DNA from: CAZFBA01 sp964517135
Lineage (GTDB): Bacteria > Cyanobacteriota > Vampirovibrionia > JBFMGH01
Assembly (NCBI GenBank): GCA_964517135.1
Contig: CAZFBA010000010.1
Location: forward strand, 1-64,000
Reading direction: 5' to 3'
Length of the DNA: 64,000 nt
Made by a program: the position numbers and the translations under genes. Positions 8,638-19,200 of this stretch are shown in pieces. The notes under the pieces were generated by a model that saw nothing but the letters and a program-made list of their open reading frames with translations, was not told the DNA's origin and did no database searches. Within the stretch, counting starts at the first letter, position 1. The number at the start of each line of letters is the position of its first letter.

Positions 8638-9402
8638 TTGAATTTAAATAATATACAACTAAATTCTCATGAAAAAGCTTCTATATTTGAAAGAACCCAA
8701 AACGGTACTGGTATATTTCTAAATATATCTGAATTTAAACCTGACATATATCTAATAAAGCTTCTGAAAAGTGAATTATTCGAAAATGATTTTGACTATA
8801 TTTATCTCTATGATAGTAATAACTCAACTTATGACACCAGAGAAGTAGAAAAAATATTTCCCTATCTGAAAATTATTAAAGAACATCTTTATGTATTTTT
8901 GTTTTGCCGGTTTCATATGCCAGATAACATTAATATTCTTGATAAATTATATGATAATGGGGCTGATGGTATTAATACCTGGTGTAATACCTTTTATGAA
9001 AAGCCAGAAGTCATTCAATATATACCTTCTCTGTGGGCCAGCGGTACAATTTTATTTGATTTAAGCTTAAACGCTGAATATAAAACAATTATTGCAGCTA
9101 TTAATAAACTTACAGAAAATCAAATAATACCTATTCTCATAAATAAAGAGCATCAAACAGAAAATACATTGAAAGATATTTACAATCAGTTAAATGAGGC
9201 TATAAAAATTAACAAAATTAACCTTTTCTGGCTTTATCACTTTCCTGTTAGTTGTGATACAGAGAATGAATGCTATATACCAGTTGTTTCAAACCTGAAA
9301 AAGATGAAATTATCAAAAAAAATATCTGTTGGTTATTCAAATCTAAAACGCAAACTAAAAGTTAAAACAATAAGAGACTCTTTTGATTCTACTTCATTGT
9401 AA
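8638..9402 (+). CDS. Unknown protein in the sulfur-assimilation cluster
   Basis: A 254-residue protein. The start is TTG at 8638, supported by a strong AGGGAGG five to six bases upstream. I do not recognise the family. Predicted alternating strands and helices (YIYLYDSN, LYVFLFCRFHMP, NGADGINTWCNT, LWASGTILFDLSL, IIPILINKEH, INLFWLYHFP) give the rhythm of a TIM-barrel-like fold. There is no CxxxCxxC motif, so it is not an intact radical SAM enzyme. It has no signal peptide or membrane segment. It lies 9 bp before the anion-transporter gene, so a part in sulfate uptake or activation is possible. The C-terminus is basic. Confidence 0.7.
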   Translation: MNLNNIQLNSHEKASIFERTQNGTGIFLNISEFKPDIYLIKLLKSELFENDFDYIYLYDSNNSTYDTREVEKIFPYLKIIKEHLYVFLFCRFHMPDNINILDKLYDNGADGINTWCNTFYEKPEVIQYIPSLWASGTILFDLSLNAEYKTIIAAINKLTENQIIPILINKEHQTENTLKDIYNQLNEAIKINKINLFWLYHFPVSCDTENECYIPVVSNLKKMKLSKKISVGYSNLKRKLKVKTIRDSFDSTSL

Positions 9403-9411
9403 AAGGAACAT

Positions 9412-10842
9412 ATGAATAGACTAATCTACATAGATAAAAGACCACTGGCTTTATTATTCCTGATAGAATATTGGAAAGCTTTTCTTCTTATATTATTAAT
9501 TTCTGTTTTTATTTTTATGATAAGCATTCCCCCGCCAGAAGGGTTTACAGTTTCAGGCTGGAAAGCTTTAAACATTTTCATTTTATGTGTTTTATTCTGG
9601 ATAACTGATATAATACCCAGAGCTATAACCGGCCTTCTGGCTATTGTTTTAATACCTACATTAAACATATTACCAAAATCACTTTCATACTCACTTTTTG
9701 GAAATGAGGCTATCTTTTTTATACTGGGTGCCTTTCTGATAGCTGCTGCATATTCTTCATCAGGCCTTGATAAGAGGATATCCATATATATACTATATAA
9801 ATTGTCTCTAAATTCAAATCAATTGCTTATTACGTTGTTGTTTTTTGCCGGTTTTCTATCATTATGGATGCCCGAACATGCTGTAGCAGCAATATTATAC
9901 CCGGTTGTGCTAGACATAAAAAAGCATATACCAGTAAATATAGGGCCTCATTTCATAAAGGGACTCCTTTTTGCTGTAATATGGGGATGTTCCATAGGAG
10001 GAGTCGGTACCTTTCTAGGTGGAGCAAGAAACCCTCTTGCTATTAGTCTTTTAAATGAAATGACTGGCACATCTATCAGCTTTATAGAATGGATGATTGC
10101 AGTTATTCCATTTGTTATAGTCACCTTAATGCTTGCTGCAATTATATTAAGGCATTATTTTAAATGCAACTTTGATGTTACAGATATTCAAAATGAACTG
10201 CTAGAAAAGCGTAAATGGATTGGCAAAGTCTCCTTTAAAGAATATCTCTTTGCACTGATTTTCTTGCTAACCATTTTTTCATGGATGTTTGCTGGTAACT
10301 GGCTTGGTGTAACAAATATTGCATTAATATCATCAGTGCTATTATTTGTTTTAAAGCTTGTTAGCTGGCGTGAAGCAAGTGAGTTTATTCAATGGGATAT
10401 TTTATTAATGTATGGTGGTGCTATTTCAATTGGGGCAGCACTACATAAGACGAATGCTCTTACACCAATTGTAAACTGGATATTTTCAGAAATTTATTTT
10501 TCGCCAATAGTAATAATTATAAGTATTTCAGTTATAGCTATCATTTTAACAGAAGGAATAAGTAATGCAGCAGTTGTAATTTTACTTTTACCTATAGCTA
10601 TAAACCTTACAGCAAGTCAAAACATTGATCCAAGAATAATTACTCTAGCTGTTGCAGTTCCATCTGGCTTAGCGTTTATGATGCCAATCGGAAATCCACC
10701 AAATGCTCTGTGTTATTCATCAGGACTTTATACAATAAGTGATAGTGCTCGTTATGGCATAGTTATGAATATAACATCATTAATTATTTTTTTAATTGTA
10801 GTTAAAGTTTATTGGCCAATTATTGGCTTGAGTATACCATAA
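9412..10842 (+). CDS. SLC13/DASS-family anion:Na+ symporter, probably for sulfate
   Basis: A 476-residue inner-membrane transporter with about 11-12 hydrophobic segments. Family marks include ITDIIPRAITGLLAIVLIP near residues 63-83 and the late signature PIGNPPNALCYSSG, which matches the substrate/Na+ loop of the divalent anion:Na+ symporters. The clear AAGGA and ATG support the start. Members move sulfate, phosphate, di- or tricarboxylates. Its place just before the APS-reductase-type gene makes sulfate the best guess. It belongs to the same transcript as the preceding unknown gene (9 bp gap) and the following cysH (17 bp gap). Confidence 0.85.
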   Translation: MNRLIYIDKRPLALLFLIEYWKAFLLILLISVFIFMISIPPPEGFTVSGWKALNIFILCVLFWITDIIPRAITGLLAIVLIPTLNILPKSLSYSLFGNEAIFFILGAFLIAAAYSSSGLDKRISIYILYKLSLNSNQLLITLLFFAGFLSLWMPEHAVAAILYPVVLDIKKHIPVNIGPHFIKGLLFAVIWGCSIGGVGTFLGGARNPLAISLLNEMTGTSISFIEWMIAVIPFVIVTLMLAAIILRHYFKCNFDVTDIQNELLEKRKWIGKVSFKEYLFALIFLLTIFSWMFAGNWLGVTNIALISSVLLFVLKLVSWREASEFIQWDILLMYGGAISIGAALHKTNALTPIVNWIFSEIYFSPIVIIISISVIAIILTEGISNAAVVILLLPIAINLTASQNIDPRIITLAVAVPSGLAFMMPIGNPPNALCYSSGLYTISDSARYGIVMNITSLIIFLIVVKVYWPIIGLSIP

Positions 10843-10859
10843 AACAAGGAGGAATCAGT

Positions 10860-11567
10860 ATGAGCTTGCTCTTAAACCCTGCCACAAACATCAAAGAACT
10901 TGTTGAAACACTTTCTTTCAAAGAAAAGATTGATAGATCTTTGACTTTGATTGATGAGGCTTATCAAAAATACGGTGATAGCCTGGTTATAGCAAACAGC
11001 CTTGGCAAAGATTCTATGGCAGTATGGGATCTTGCTAAAAAAGTACACCCTGAAATAAAAGGATTCATTGTTACAACCCGTTTTAAACCACCTGAAACAG
11101 TTGAATTTATGAATTTTCTAATATCTAAATATCCTGAATTGAAGGTATTTAAAAATGATGAAGAAATTGAAACCCAGCTGTATTTTACCAATCCTGATAA
11201 ATGTTGTGATATTTTAAAAGTTAAACCTACCAGAGAAGCTATAGAGCAAATGAATGTAAAATGCTGGGTTACAGGCTTGCGTTGCACTGAAGGCCGTACC
11301 AGAATTGACTTTAAGGAAGTTGAAGAACGAGATATTGCGCTTATTAAACTAAACCCCATTTTAATCTGGTATGAACGTGAAATATGGCAGTATCTGGCTT
11401 TAAATAAGGTTGACGTTAATCCTCTTTACAGTAAAGGGTACCGATCTCTCGGATGTTCACCCTGCACAAAAATTTCTTCCGGGCCTAATGAACGAGCCGG
11501 ACGCTGGATAGGAACCAGCAAGTGCGGAGGTGAATGCGGAATACACACAAAAGCGCTAAAAAATTAA
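10860..11567 (+). CDS. cysH: APS/PAPS reductase, 4Fe-4S APS-reductase type
   Basis: A 235-residue enzyme that reduces adenylylsulfate (or PAPS) to sulfite with thioredoxin. The PP-loop nucleotide motif is NSLGKDS (46-52). Four cysteines, Cys115-Cys116 and Cys199/Cys202, match the ligands of the 4Fe-4S cluster in APS-specific reductases, and Cys226 in ECGIH is the catalytic residue. The start is taken at 10860 because AAGGAGG ends seven bases before it. A longer frame from 10812 would overlap the transporter gene and lacks such a site. No ATP sulfurylase gene is present in the window, so the activating enzyme must be encoded elsewhere. Confidence 0.9.
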   Translation: MSLLLNPATNIKELVETLSFKEKIDRSLTLIDEAYQKYGDSLVIANSLGKDSMAVWDLAKKVHPEIKGFIVTTRFKPPETVEFMNFLISKYPELKVFKNDEEIETQLYFTNPDKCCDILKVKPTREAIEQMNVKCWVTGLRCTEGRTRIDFKEVEERDIALIKLNPILIWYEREIWQYLALNKVDVNPLYSKGYRSLGCSPCTKISSGPNERAGRWIGTSKCGGECGIHTKALKN

Positions 11568-11658
11568 TTCTTTAAAATCTTCAATCAGATATTACAAGCT
11601 ATTAACAGAGTTTGTTAACTTTCTGAGTATTTATAAAGTAATATAGAAGAATTACTAT

Positions 11659-12108
11659 TTATAATATTCCTTCTGCTATAGCTATATACTGACCGGCACC
11701 GGCTGGTTCAGCACTGATACCCTGAAACAATTCACCTGTCTTGCGCTGAATACTTCCTTTCTGAATCTCATAGAGCTTGCTAGCAGAATCACTTGCCTCA
11801 TCAAGGCTCGCAGCGCTGAATTCTTGAGATATTATGTAAGTTCCATCATCTTTTTTGATTGGAGCATCAAGAAACTTGATATTATCTGATTTAACTCCCA
11901 TCCATCCTTTAATGAGATTTATAACAGCATTTTTTAGCCCCTTCGGAACATCTTTTTCTTCGTTTCGAGAAAATGTATCTGAATCGGGACCTTCTCCTGC
12001 ACTTCTTGAAGCTATTAAAGATGAATTAGAATAGCTAATATCATTACTACTTAATGATCCTCCTGATGCTGGCCTGCTGTTTTCAGGGTTAAAATTTACG
12101 TTTGGCAT
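11659..12108 (-). CDS. Hypothetical protein, Ser/Asn-rich N-terminus
   Basis: A 149-residue protein of unknown function, with ATG at 12108 and GAGG eight to nine bases upstream. The first ~55 residues are rich in Ser, Asn and Gly and look disordered. The remainder (KGLKNAVINLIKGWMGV onward) has a compact helical part and ends in a small, hydrophobic, Ala/Gly-rich tail (AEPAGAGQYIAIAEGIL). There is no signal peptide or membrane span. It stands alone on the minus strand between the sulfur cluster and a DUF4132-like gene. I recognise no family. Confidence 0.6.
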   Translation of the reverse strand: MPNVNFNPENSRPASGGSLSSNDISYSNSSLIASRSAGEGPDSDTFSRNEEKDVPKGLKNAVINLIKGWMGVKSDNIKFLDAPIKKDDGTYIISQEFSAASLDEASDSASKLYEIQKGSIQRKTGELFQGISAEPAGAGQYIAIAEGIL

Positions 12109-12325
12109 TTTTTGTCCTCATTTTTTTTCACAATAACACCTGTCTTTTGATTTATCGGCAATGAACCTTTATCCTTTAATCACTGGTTTACGATAAAAGA
12201 TTTTATTTAGATGTATAAAACCTGTCATAATATCTGTTTTGGATTAGAAAATTTTACAGGAAGTTAAATTAAAGAAACTGGCAAAAATTATTAAACAGGG
12301 TTCAGCGAAGAGATAGGTCGGGTTT

Positions 12326-12535
12326 GGTTTTTGGGCCTGCGAGCCCGAAAACCAGGGAAGGCATAAGGTCTCTTCTTTTTGAAAAAAACTTTTCACAAAG
12401 GGCATGCTGACTTCGTATATGTGCTTTGAAAGCTCAGGTCAATTAGCTCGATCAACCCCTATCTTCACCAGTCTTATAATTTCTGATTACACCAAAAACA
12501 GACACCAATTTCTTGAATCTGAGAACATACAAGAT
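12326..12535 (+). repeat. Repeat copy D: hairpin, copy-A core and second-element arm
   Basis: Three parts are visible. First, a hairpin: GGTTTTTGGGC (12326-12336) pairs with GCCCGAAAACC (12343-12353) with one G-U pair. Second, 12355-12473 follows the core of copy A closely (GAAGGCAT, GGTCTCTTCTTTTT, CTTTTCACAA, TATGTGCTTTGAAAGC). Third, 12484-12535 matches most of the small element inserted at 55661-55749 (CAATTTCTTGAATCTGAGAAC and the sequence before it). The usual TGCATAACT termini are absent, so this is a rearranged or decayed copy. The remainder of 12109-12643 shows no gene. Confidence 0.6.
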
Positions 12536-12643
12536 ATTGAGAGATCTTGTTTATTATAAAAGTCAAAAGAAGCATTTGATGATTTCATTTTAAGATAATA
12601 TAATCATTATTATTAAAATTAATTAAAATCGGGGTTTATAGAA

Positions 12644-14857
12644 TTGAAATATTTTAAGATTCTCTCGCCTGTTCAGGTTTCAGAAGACCTAAAAGATTTA
12701 TTAAATCAAGTGTGTGATCAATTTCAGGATCGCACAGATCTACTTCAGGAAAATGAAAACCCTTATGAATATTACAATGAGACTTCTATGAGCGTATCTC
12801 AAACAATCAAGATACCGCAAATAGCTGAACTTGCTAACATGCCTGATGATATCAGGCAATTAATCTTGCTGGTAATACTTGAAAACCAGTATTTTATTAA
12901 AAACTACAAATATGAAGTTATAGCAGCTGTTATTAACTCTTTAACACGTGATAGCCTGCCGTTGTCAGCTGAAGGTTTTATTGAACATTATGATCATAGC
13001 TGGAAACAAGCCTTTCCTGTTGTAGGAAAACCCAAATCTGTCTGGCTTTTTCACTATGATTGTCGTTTCTGGCTCTTAATGCTCAGAATTATTGTAAGAT
13101 CACTTGAGCTGGAACCCCCGGAAAATGCAAAAAGACTCTCTTTAATCGCCCTTGAAAAAGTCCTGGAATTCAAAAATAAATTTAAAGGCTATGGACATTA
13201 TCCTGAAGTTTCACCACTGATCTGCATATTAATTAAACTTGACCCTGAAGAGGTCATTGAAAAAATCAAAGACTATTGTAAAAACAAACTTTCTAAAGTA
13301 CACAGACAAATAGAACTTATTCAGGGGTTTTCTGGCAAAACTGATGAGCTTATTTGCCTTTTTCTGCAAGCTCAGGACAATGCACCCTCTGAAAAATGGG
13401 TTAAACAATGGCAGGAAGTGCTTGGTAATACTGATCAATATAAGGTCAAAGACTTTTGTAATCAACTCTGGAAAGCGTACCTGCCTTCTGAGGAAGAAGT
13501 GAAAAAACTTGCCCACCTTTCAGGTGGTACACTTGATATGGAAGTTATACTTGCAATACAAAGGCAGCTTTATCAGGATTTCCAGGATATTACTGAATAT
13601 GAGGAGTTTGGAAGAAACATAACCCGTTCAGCCATCTGGAGTTATGGATATATTGATGCAGCAGGTACAGTCGAAGAGCTAGAAGAATTTTGTAAAAAAT
13701 ATTATCAGTTTAAAGACTTCTGTAAAGCAGCGATTTTTGCCCTGGAAAACATTGAAACAGAAGAATCTTTAAAGCTTTTACAACTGCTACAACATATGGT
13801 TAAAGATAGAGAAATTAAACTGAATATCTATTCAGCCCTTTCAAAACTGGGAGCCAAGCAGGGTTTGTCTGTGGAAGTATTGAAAGATCTGACAACTGAT
13901 GATTGCGGCCTTGATGTTAATGGTATACACAGCTGGATTCTGGGAAGAGATTTTCTTGTTAACCTGAAATTAAAAGATAATGCAGAAATAGAACTTGAAT
14001 ATATCGATAAAACAACTTCTGAGACCTGTGATAAACCACCAAAAATGCTTAAAGAAAAATATGAAAAAGAATATAACTCTATACAAGATATACACGATCT
14101 GCTAATAGAAACTTATTCACTCCAAAAAGCCAGACTGGAAGAAGCTATGTGCCAGCAAAGAAGCTGGAATATCAAGCTATGGAAAGATATCTTTGAAGAT
14201 AATTCAGTTAATTTAAATATAGCCCGTCGTCTTACCTGGGCTCTATACGACCAGAATAACACCTTCAAATCATACTTCTTTATGCTAGAACCAGGTAATT
14301 ACTGTGATATTGATCAGCAACCCTTAAATATTGAGGAAACTGACAATCTGAAAATTGTACACCCTGTTTTAATGCGTTCTGAAGAAATTGAAAAAGCCAG
14401 ACAACTATTCGAATCAAGGAATTTTGAACAGCCATTTCAGCAACTGACCCGAAAAATATACAGATTACATGATAACGAATCTGGAGAAGTTTTTATATCA
14501 AAAAGATTTAACGGCCTCAAAATACCTTTTAATCTCTTTCAGGAGAATATGAAACAACTCGGCTGGACAGGCTTCGGCGCAACAGACTTTGAAGACTATA
14601 ATAATAAATATAAAGACTTCCAGAGGCTTTTATGGCGGGCTTATATTGATATAGATATGACAGGCATTAATATCTGGACTATTACATCTGACATAACCCT
14701 TGGAGATATCTATTTTTGCAGGCTTGCCAAAAGAGGCAAGCACTTTAAACCAGAACCAAAAGAACAACATGTCAGGCTAAAAGAGGTTGATCCTATTGTA
14801 TTCTCTGAGGCCTTAAGCGATATCTCAATGGCCATAAGTTCTAAGGTCAAAATCTGA
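12644..14857 (+). CDS. DUF4132-like protein
   Basis: A 737-residue soluble protein with a TTG start at 12644 and a weak GGGG site. The N-terminal ~500 residues are mainly helical and read like degenerate HEAT-type repeats. Residues ~525-610 (ARRLTWALYDQNNT, LKIVHPVLMRSEE, FEQPFQQLTRKIYRL) resemble DUF4132, a domain of large uncharacterised proteins related to MolR, often found with WGR domains; I see no WGR domain here. The protein is shorter than many DUF4132 proteins. It converges on the next gene with 13 bp between stops. The biochemical role is unknown. Confidence 0.6.
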   Translation: MKYFKILSPVQVSEDLKDLLNQVCDQFQDRTDLLQENENPYEYYNETSMSVSQTIKIPQIAELANMPDDIRQLILLVILENQYFIKNYKYEVIAAVINSLTRDSLPLSAEGFIEHYDHSWKQAFPVVGKPKSVWLFHYDCRFWLLMLRIIVRSLELEPPENAKRLSLIALEKVLEFKNKFKGYGHYPEVSPLICILIKLDPEEVIEKIKDYCKNKLSKVHRQIELIQGFSGKTDELICLFLQAQDNAPSEKWVKQWQEVLGNTDQYKVKDFCNQLWKAYLPSEEEVKKLAHLSGGTLDMEVILAIQRQLYQDFQDITEYEEFGRNITRSAIWSYGYIDAAGTVEELEEFCKKYYQFKDFCKAAIFALENIETEESLKLLQLLQHMVKDREIKLNIYSALSKLGAKQGLSVEVLKDLTTDDCGLDVNGIHSWILGRDFLVNLKLKDNAEIELEYIDKTTSETCDKPPKMLKEKYEKEYNSIQDIHDLLIETYSLQKARLEEAMCQQRSWNIKLWKDIFEDNSVNLNIARRLTWALYDQNNTFKSYFFMLEPGNYCDIDQQPLNIEETDNLKIVHPVLMRSEEIEKARQLFESRNFEQPFQQLTRKIYRLHDNESGEVFISKRFNGLKIPFNLFQENMKQLGWTGFGATDFEDYNNKYKDFQRLLWRAYIDIDMTGINIWTITSDITLGDIYFCRLAKRGKHFKPEPKEQHVRLKEVDPIVFSEALSDISMAISSKVKI

Positions 14858-14870
14858 AGATTTCTTATTG

Positions 14871-15920
14871 CTAATAGTTATTGTTACGATTATAAGGCCT
14901 GTTATGTGAAGGTAATTCATGATAGCCATCTGATATTTCAAAGAGGCTTTCAGGCAGTGGGTCCTTTGATATATCTGTAATAGTAATGGTATTAACTGAT
15001 TTAAAACCTGTTTGAGGCATAACACCCGGTATCTTAACACTGGTAGGGTTGTAAACATTAGACATTTTCATCATATCGACTTCAGTAACTTTTTTTACAA
15101 CAAACCCGGGTATGTTTTTCAGGCCTTCGTTAATTATACGGGCATTTTTATAGCAATCCATTTGCCGGGGTTGTGCAGACGGTGGTTTAAAATCTGGAAT
15201 GTTTTTACAGTTTTCATTTTGCATCATCAGGGGGCACTGAAGATCTTCCGGGGTGAAGTTAGCGGCCCAGAGATGTTCTTTAGTAGTCATATCAGGCGAA
15301 CAAGATGGGTTACCTGAGATGCTGACTTCTTTAATATAGTACCTGGCTTCAAGTTTACCGATTTTTTCTGTCTGTTTTGTATCTATAATGGAGGTTTTGA
15401 TAGTAAGTTGTCCTTCAGGAGTTTTGCCGGGTGGGGGCAGTTGATGCCTGTGTGGTGGATTAAGCTTTTCTGTCTGGCTAATTGAATTAATGTCATCAGG
15501 CATCTGGCTACAAAATTGCTGCATATGCTTTATATGTTCTTTTAAATCAGTTATTTGATAAGATTTTCTATTGTGATCAAGTTCAATAATCCTTTGTAAA
15601 TCACAATCTGTAATGGTTGAAGTATTCTGATTGTTTTTATCAACACGTTTTTTGCTTCCTTTAATATAAAAAGTTTTGCTATTGGTGATTTTTCTGTTCA
15701 TCTGGCCAAACATACTCTGCATCATCTGGTGATATTGCGGGGGTATATCCTGTTGATTTTTTATGCCCTGGTGCTTCTGGTTCATATATTCATTCATAAG
15801 GTTTTCCATGCCGGGCATTTTAACTTCAGATGAATAGACTTCAGTATATTTAAAATCTGCTAATGCACTGTTTGAAGTTAATATCAATATTAATAATGTG
15901 AACAAGGTTTTCTTTAGCAT
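14871..15920 (-). CDS. Secreted protein of unknown function
   Basis: A 349-residue exported protein. Residues 1-21 are a Sec signal peptide (MLKKTLFTLLILI core, likely cleavage after NSALA). The mature part is rich in Met, Gln, Pro and His, with a few Cys that could form disulfides. The run TFYIKGSKKRVDKN followed by RIIELDHNRKSYQI resembles LolA-like/DUF4412 periplasmic proteins, where a strand of that kind precedes a 'DrktY' motif; this is a weak resemblance. AGAGGA lies before the ATG at 15920. It sits downstream of the cellulose-type genes on the same strand but beyond their terminator, so co-function is uncertain. Confidence 0.65.
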   Translation of the reverse strand: MLKKTLFTLLILILTSNSALADFKYTEVYSSEVKMPGMENLMNEYMNQKHQGIKNQQDIPPQYHQMMQSMFGQMNRKITNSKTFYIKGSKKRVDKNNQNTSTITDCDLQRIIELDHNRKSYQITDLKEHIKHMQQFCSQMPDDINSISQTEKLNPPHRHQLPPPGKTPEGQLTIKTSIIDTKQTEKIGKLEARYYIKEVSISGNPSCSPDMTTKEHLWAANFTPEDLQCPLMMQNENCKNIPDFKPPSAQPRQMDCYKNARIINEGLKNIPGFVVKKVTEVDMMKMSNVYNPTSVKIPGVMPQTGFKSVNTITITDISKDPLPESLFEISDGYHELPSHNRPYNRNNNY

Positions 15921-16013
15921 CTTCAGGGTTCCTCTGACAGAAATATTTATACGTCAATTTTACTACAAAAATTTCAGGGATAAACTGAAAGACAAAAAAC
16001 AAACCCTCAGAAA

Positions 16014-16101
16014 AAATTTAACCGGACAGTAATGATGAATTTGTTATGTAATAAAAGACAAAAGAATTAAACAATTCAAAATTTAACCAGACAGCAATGA
16101 T
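16014..16101. repeat. Short direct repeat, 23 bp, period 65
   Basis: AAATTTAACC(G/A)GACAG(T/C)AATGAT occurs at 16014-16036 and again at 16079-16101 with two mismatches. It lies in the non-coding gap between the secreted-protein gene and the BcsC-like terminator. It could be a pair of regulator sites or a local duplication. Confidence 0.5.
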
Positions 16102-16158
16102 TACTTATGACTTTTGTTATAGAATCGTTAAAAAAGACTGCTGGTCTGTTTTTTCATT

Positions 16159-16187
16159 AAAAAAGGAGAGGGGTTTAGCCTCTCCTT
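16159..16187 (-). terminator. Intrinsic terminator of the BcsC-like gene
   Basis: On the minus strand, AAGGAGAGG, a 7-base loop, and CCTCTCCTT form a perfect 9-bp stem (16163-16187), followed by a run of T (complement of A at 16159-16164). It begins about 19 bases after the stop of the TPR/barrel gene. This is a classic rho-independent terminator. Confidence 0.85.
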
Positions 16188-16205
16188 CTTTTGTATGCAA
16201 TATTT

Positions 16206-19200
16206 TTAGTATGTTTCAATTATATCTGTATCATCTTCGCCAGAGATATCTTCTAATTCATTGTCTGCTGAAGCCTTCTGGGGTTTTCTGAAAAGAGGAG
16301 AAAGGGCTTCAATATTTGGTCTTAAGATAATGCCACCATTGTATCTCCACCTGTCGAAGGCACCTGTATTCATGTAGTCAACCCCATTATAGATGGTCAG
16401 AAAGTCAGTAACCCTCAGGAAGAGTGTAAAATCAAATGCAGATGCCAGTGAAGTTGGGTCAGTATTATCTTGAATGTTTCTAGCAGCCCGTGCATTAGCT
16501 CTGAAAGCGTTATCTGCTAACCTTGGGTCTCCTGGTCTTATGTTTGCATACTGTTCAAGGTGGCGTGCTCTCAAGAGATCCATTCTGCCTACTCTGTCGC
16601 CGATTTGCTGAACGCCAAGCGATCCACCGCCTTTATACATTATTCTTCCGTTAGCGAGCTTGCCTTCAAAGTCTAGCCTGAAGCTATTGAGATAAAACTG
16701 TGTTGGACTAAAGTAGCCGCCTATGCCTACATTATCTGGTGCGGCAATGAATCTAACCGGTGATGAATAGATTTCACCAGCAGGAGGAATAGGTGTCCCG
16801 TTGGTGACACTTTCATAGATAACTCTCGGGTCAACGTAAGGGTAGTCAGCGTCGTTCAGGTAACGGTTTATTTCTTCATGGGTCATTTGTCTTGTTACAG
16901 GTATATTACGGCCATTGACTGTATATGGATAAGGCGTCATATTTGGAAATGCGCTCAGATCTTTTCTGTAGCCAAAGAACAGGAATTGATACCCGAGACG
17001 GAAGAGATGATCTTTAACGCCGGTGAATGTTCTTCCTATCGAGAAGTATGTTTGGTGTTTTGAGTTATGCTCAATATTTTCACCCCTGACTGCACTGTAT
17101 TCATAGCCTGCTGATAGATCCCATTTATTAAATGGCAGGAATGTTACATCTACTCCGACTGCATTATCTCTAACCTGTCCCATAAAGGGGCCATTTAAGC
17201 TGTGATAATAAGCAGGATTATTTCTCAGGCGGTTCCTATTGACCAGCAAATTAGGATCCATATCAATCCATCTACCGGCAAATGGGGCCATACGATTCAT
17301 TACAGATAATAATTGAGCCTGTGAATACTGGGGTCTAAGAGTATAACCGGTTGTTTCAAAGACTGATTGATAGAGAGGTTCTCTTCTATAGCCAACATCC
17401 AGTTTTAGCCTGTCGTGTAATCTTAGTGACAAGTCTGCATTAGCAGTTACATCAACCGGAGCATTGGGGTCAGAGAAACTGTTTATTGTCAGGTCTCCGT
17501 CAAACATGACTCTTTCGTGTGGTCTTGAGTTGAGGCCCATTGTATAAGATGTTGCAGTGATGCTTGCAGGGTGAACAGATGTAGTCATACCGTATGTCAT
17601 AGATGATACGCCAAACCTGAATCTGTTCTGAGGTGTAATATTAACACTCATAAAACTTGGAAACCCGTGAACTTCAAGAGCATCGCTTGTAGGGTTGCCA
17701 GCTTCATTTGATAACATAAAGCCTGTTCTTAATTCAGGTCTCATAAGATACATAATATCTTTTTCCAGCTGGCCGAACTGATCTTCCATAATGTCATATC
17801 TGCGTCCTGATAGTGCATCTTCAAAACCTGAAATTCTGAAGATGTTGGGCATAGAGCCTTCATCAGAATTAAGAACAATTTCATTGTATCTGTCGGAGTT
17901 TTCATTTTTTAATTCATCTAAAACGCTTATTGTTGGTGTATAGTGAACTCTGCCAGAATATTCCTGAGAAGGTTTGACAGGTGGTTCAGGCAGTGTATTG
18001 TCTGCTGAAACTTCCATATGGTCAAACGGAGATGAGGTGTTATTAGTTGCTGTGCTGGCAGTGTAGTCAGTTGCTGGTGGCTCAGGGTAGTCTGAATAAC
18101 TATTATGGCTATTATAATGTGTGTTAGCTGGTTTATTGGCCTGTTCTATATTTTGAATGGTTTTCTTATTATTTGATTGTAGCTGTGAAAGTTCTTTTTC
18201 AAGTTGTTGAAGTTCTCTTTCCATGCTTGCCAGGTCATTTTGAAGTCTTTCAATGTCATTTGTATCAGGCATAATATTACCAGAATAATCAGGTTTTCCG
18301 CTGAGTGCCTGATAATTAATAGCCATTGCTATTTCAAAATTTTCCTGCTGCATTTCTGGTATTGTTGGTGCTTCAGGAAGATAGCTTTTATCTTTAATAG
18401 ATTTAAGTATTTGTAAAGCTTTTGCATTATTGCCGAGCTTTTTAGCTATGCCGGCATATTCATAAGCAATATCTGGATCTGCTGGATAATTGCTATAGGC
18501 TTTTTCATAGGCCTTAAGTGCTGCTAGATTTAATCCCTGCCAGCCATATATTCTTGCTTTGCCAAGCAGGGCATCTCTATTATCTGGTGTTTGGTTTAAT
18601 ATTTCGTTATAAAGTTCTTTTGCTTCTTTAAATTTCCTTTCATATAACAGGTTATTAGCCAGTTCGGCTTTAACTTCCAGATTGTTAGAATCTTTATTAA
18701 GAATTTGTCTGTACATTTTAATAGCATCATCACGTGTTTCTTTGTTTGATGCAAGGTGATTAGCCAGTTTCATTTGCAGATCAATGTTACCCGGGTCACT
18801 TGCCAGAGCTTTTTTATAGATACCTACTACATCTCTTTGAATATCAGGATGTTGTGATACCAGATAAGCCAGGCCCTTTAAGGCATTGGGGTTATCCGGA
18901 TGTTTTTGAATGATTTCTTCATAGAAAGGTAAGTCACTTCGTTCAGGAAGATACCATACCAGTGTCTGGTTAAAGCCATTTTCAATCTTAGGATGTGTCG
19001 GGTATTGTTGATAAAGCTCGTAATAAGAAGTCAGTGCTTCTCTTCTGGTGGCCTCCTGCCAGGATAATATTTCAAGAAGTTCGAGTTTTAGTTGAAGATC
19101 AGAGTCGTTATGGCTTAAAAGCTGTCTATAAAGCTGTATTGCTTCAGGTCTGGTCTGTTCGTTACTGGCAAGGGCTCTTGCAAGGTCAAGTTTGATTTTA

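Noticed and set aside
8638..9402. Radical SAM enzyme call for the unknown sulfur-cluster protein
   Set aside because: The barrel-like rhythm is suggestive, but the CxxxCxxC motif is absent.
10812..10859. Longer N-terminus for CysH
   Set aside because: It overlaps the transporter gene; AAGGAGG directly before 10860 and the normal family N-terminus favour the shorter start.
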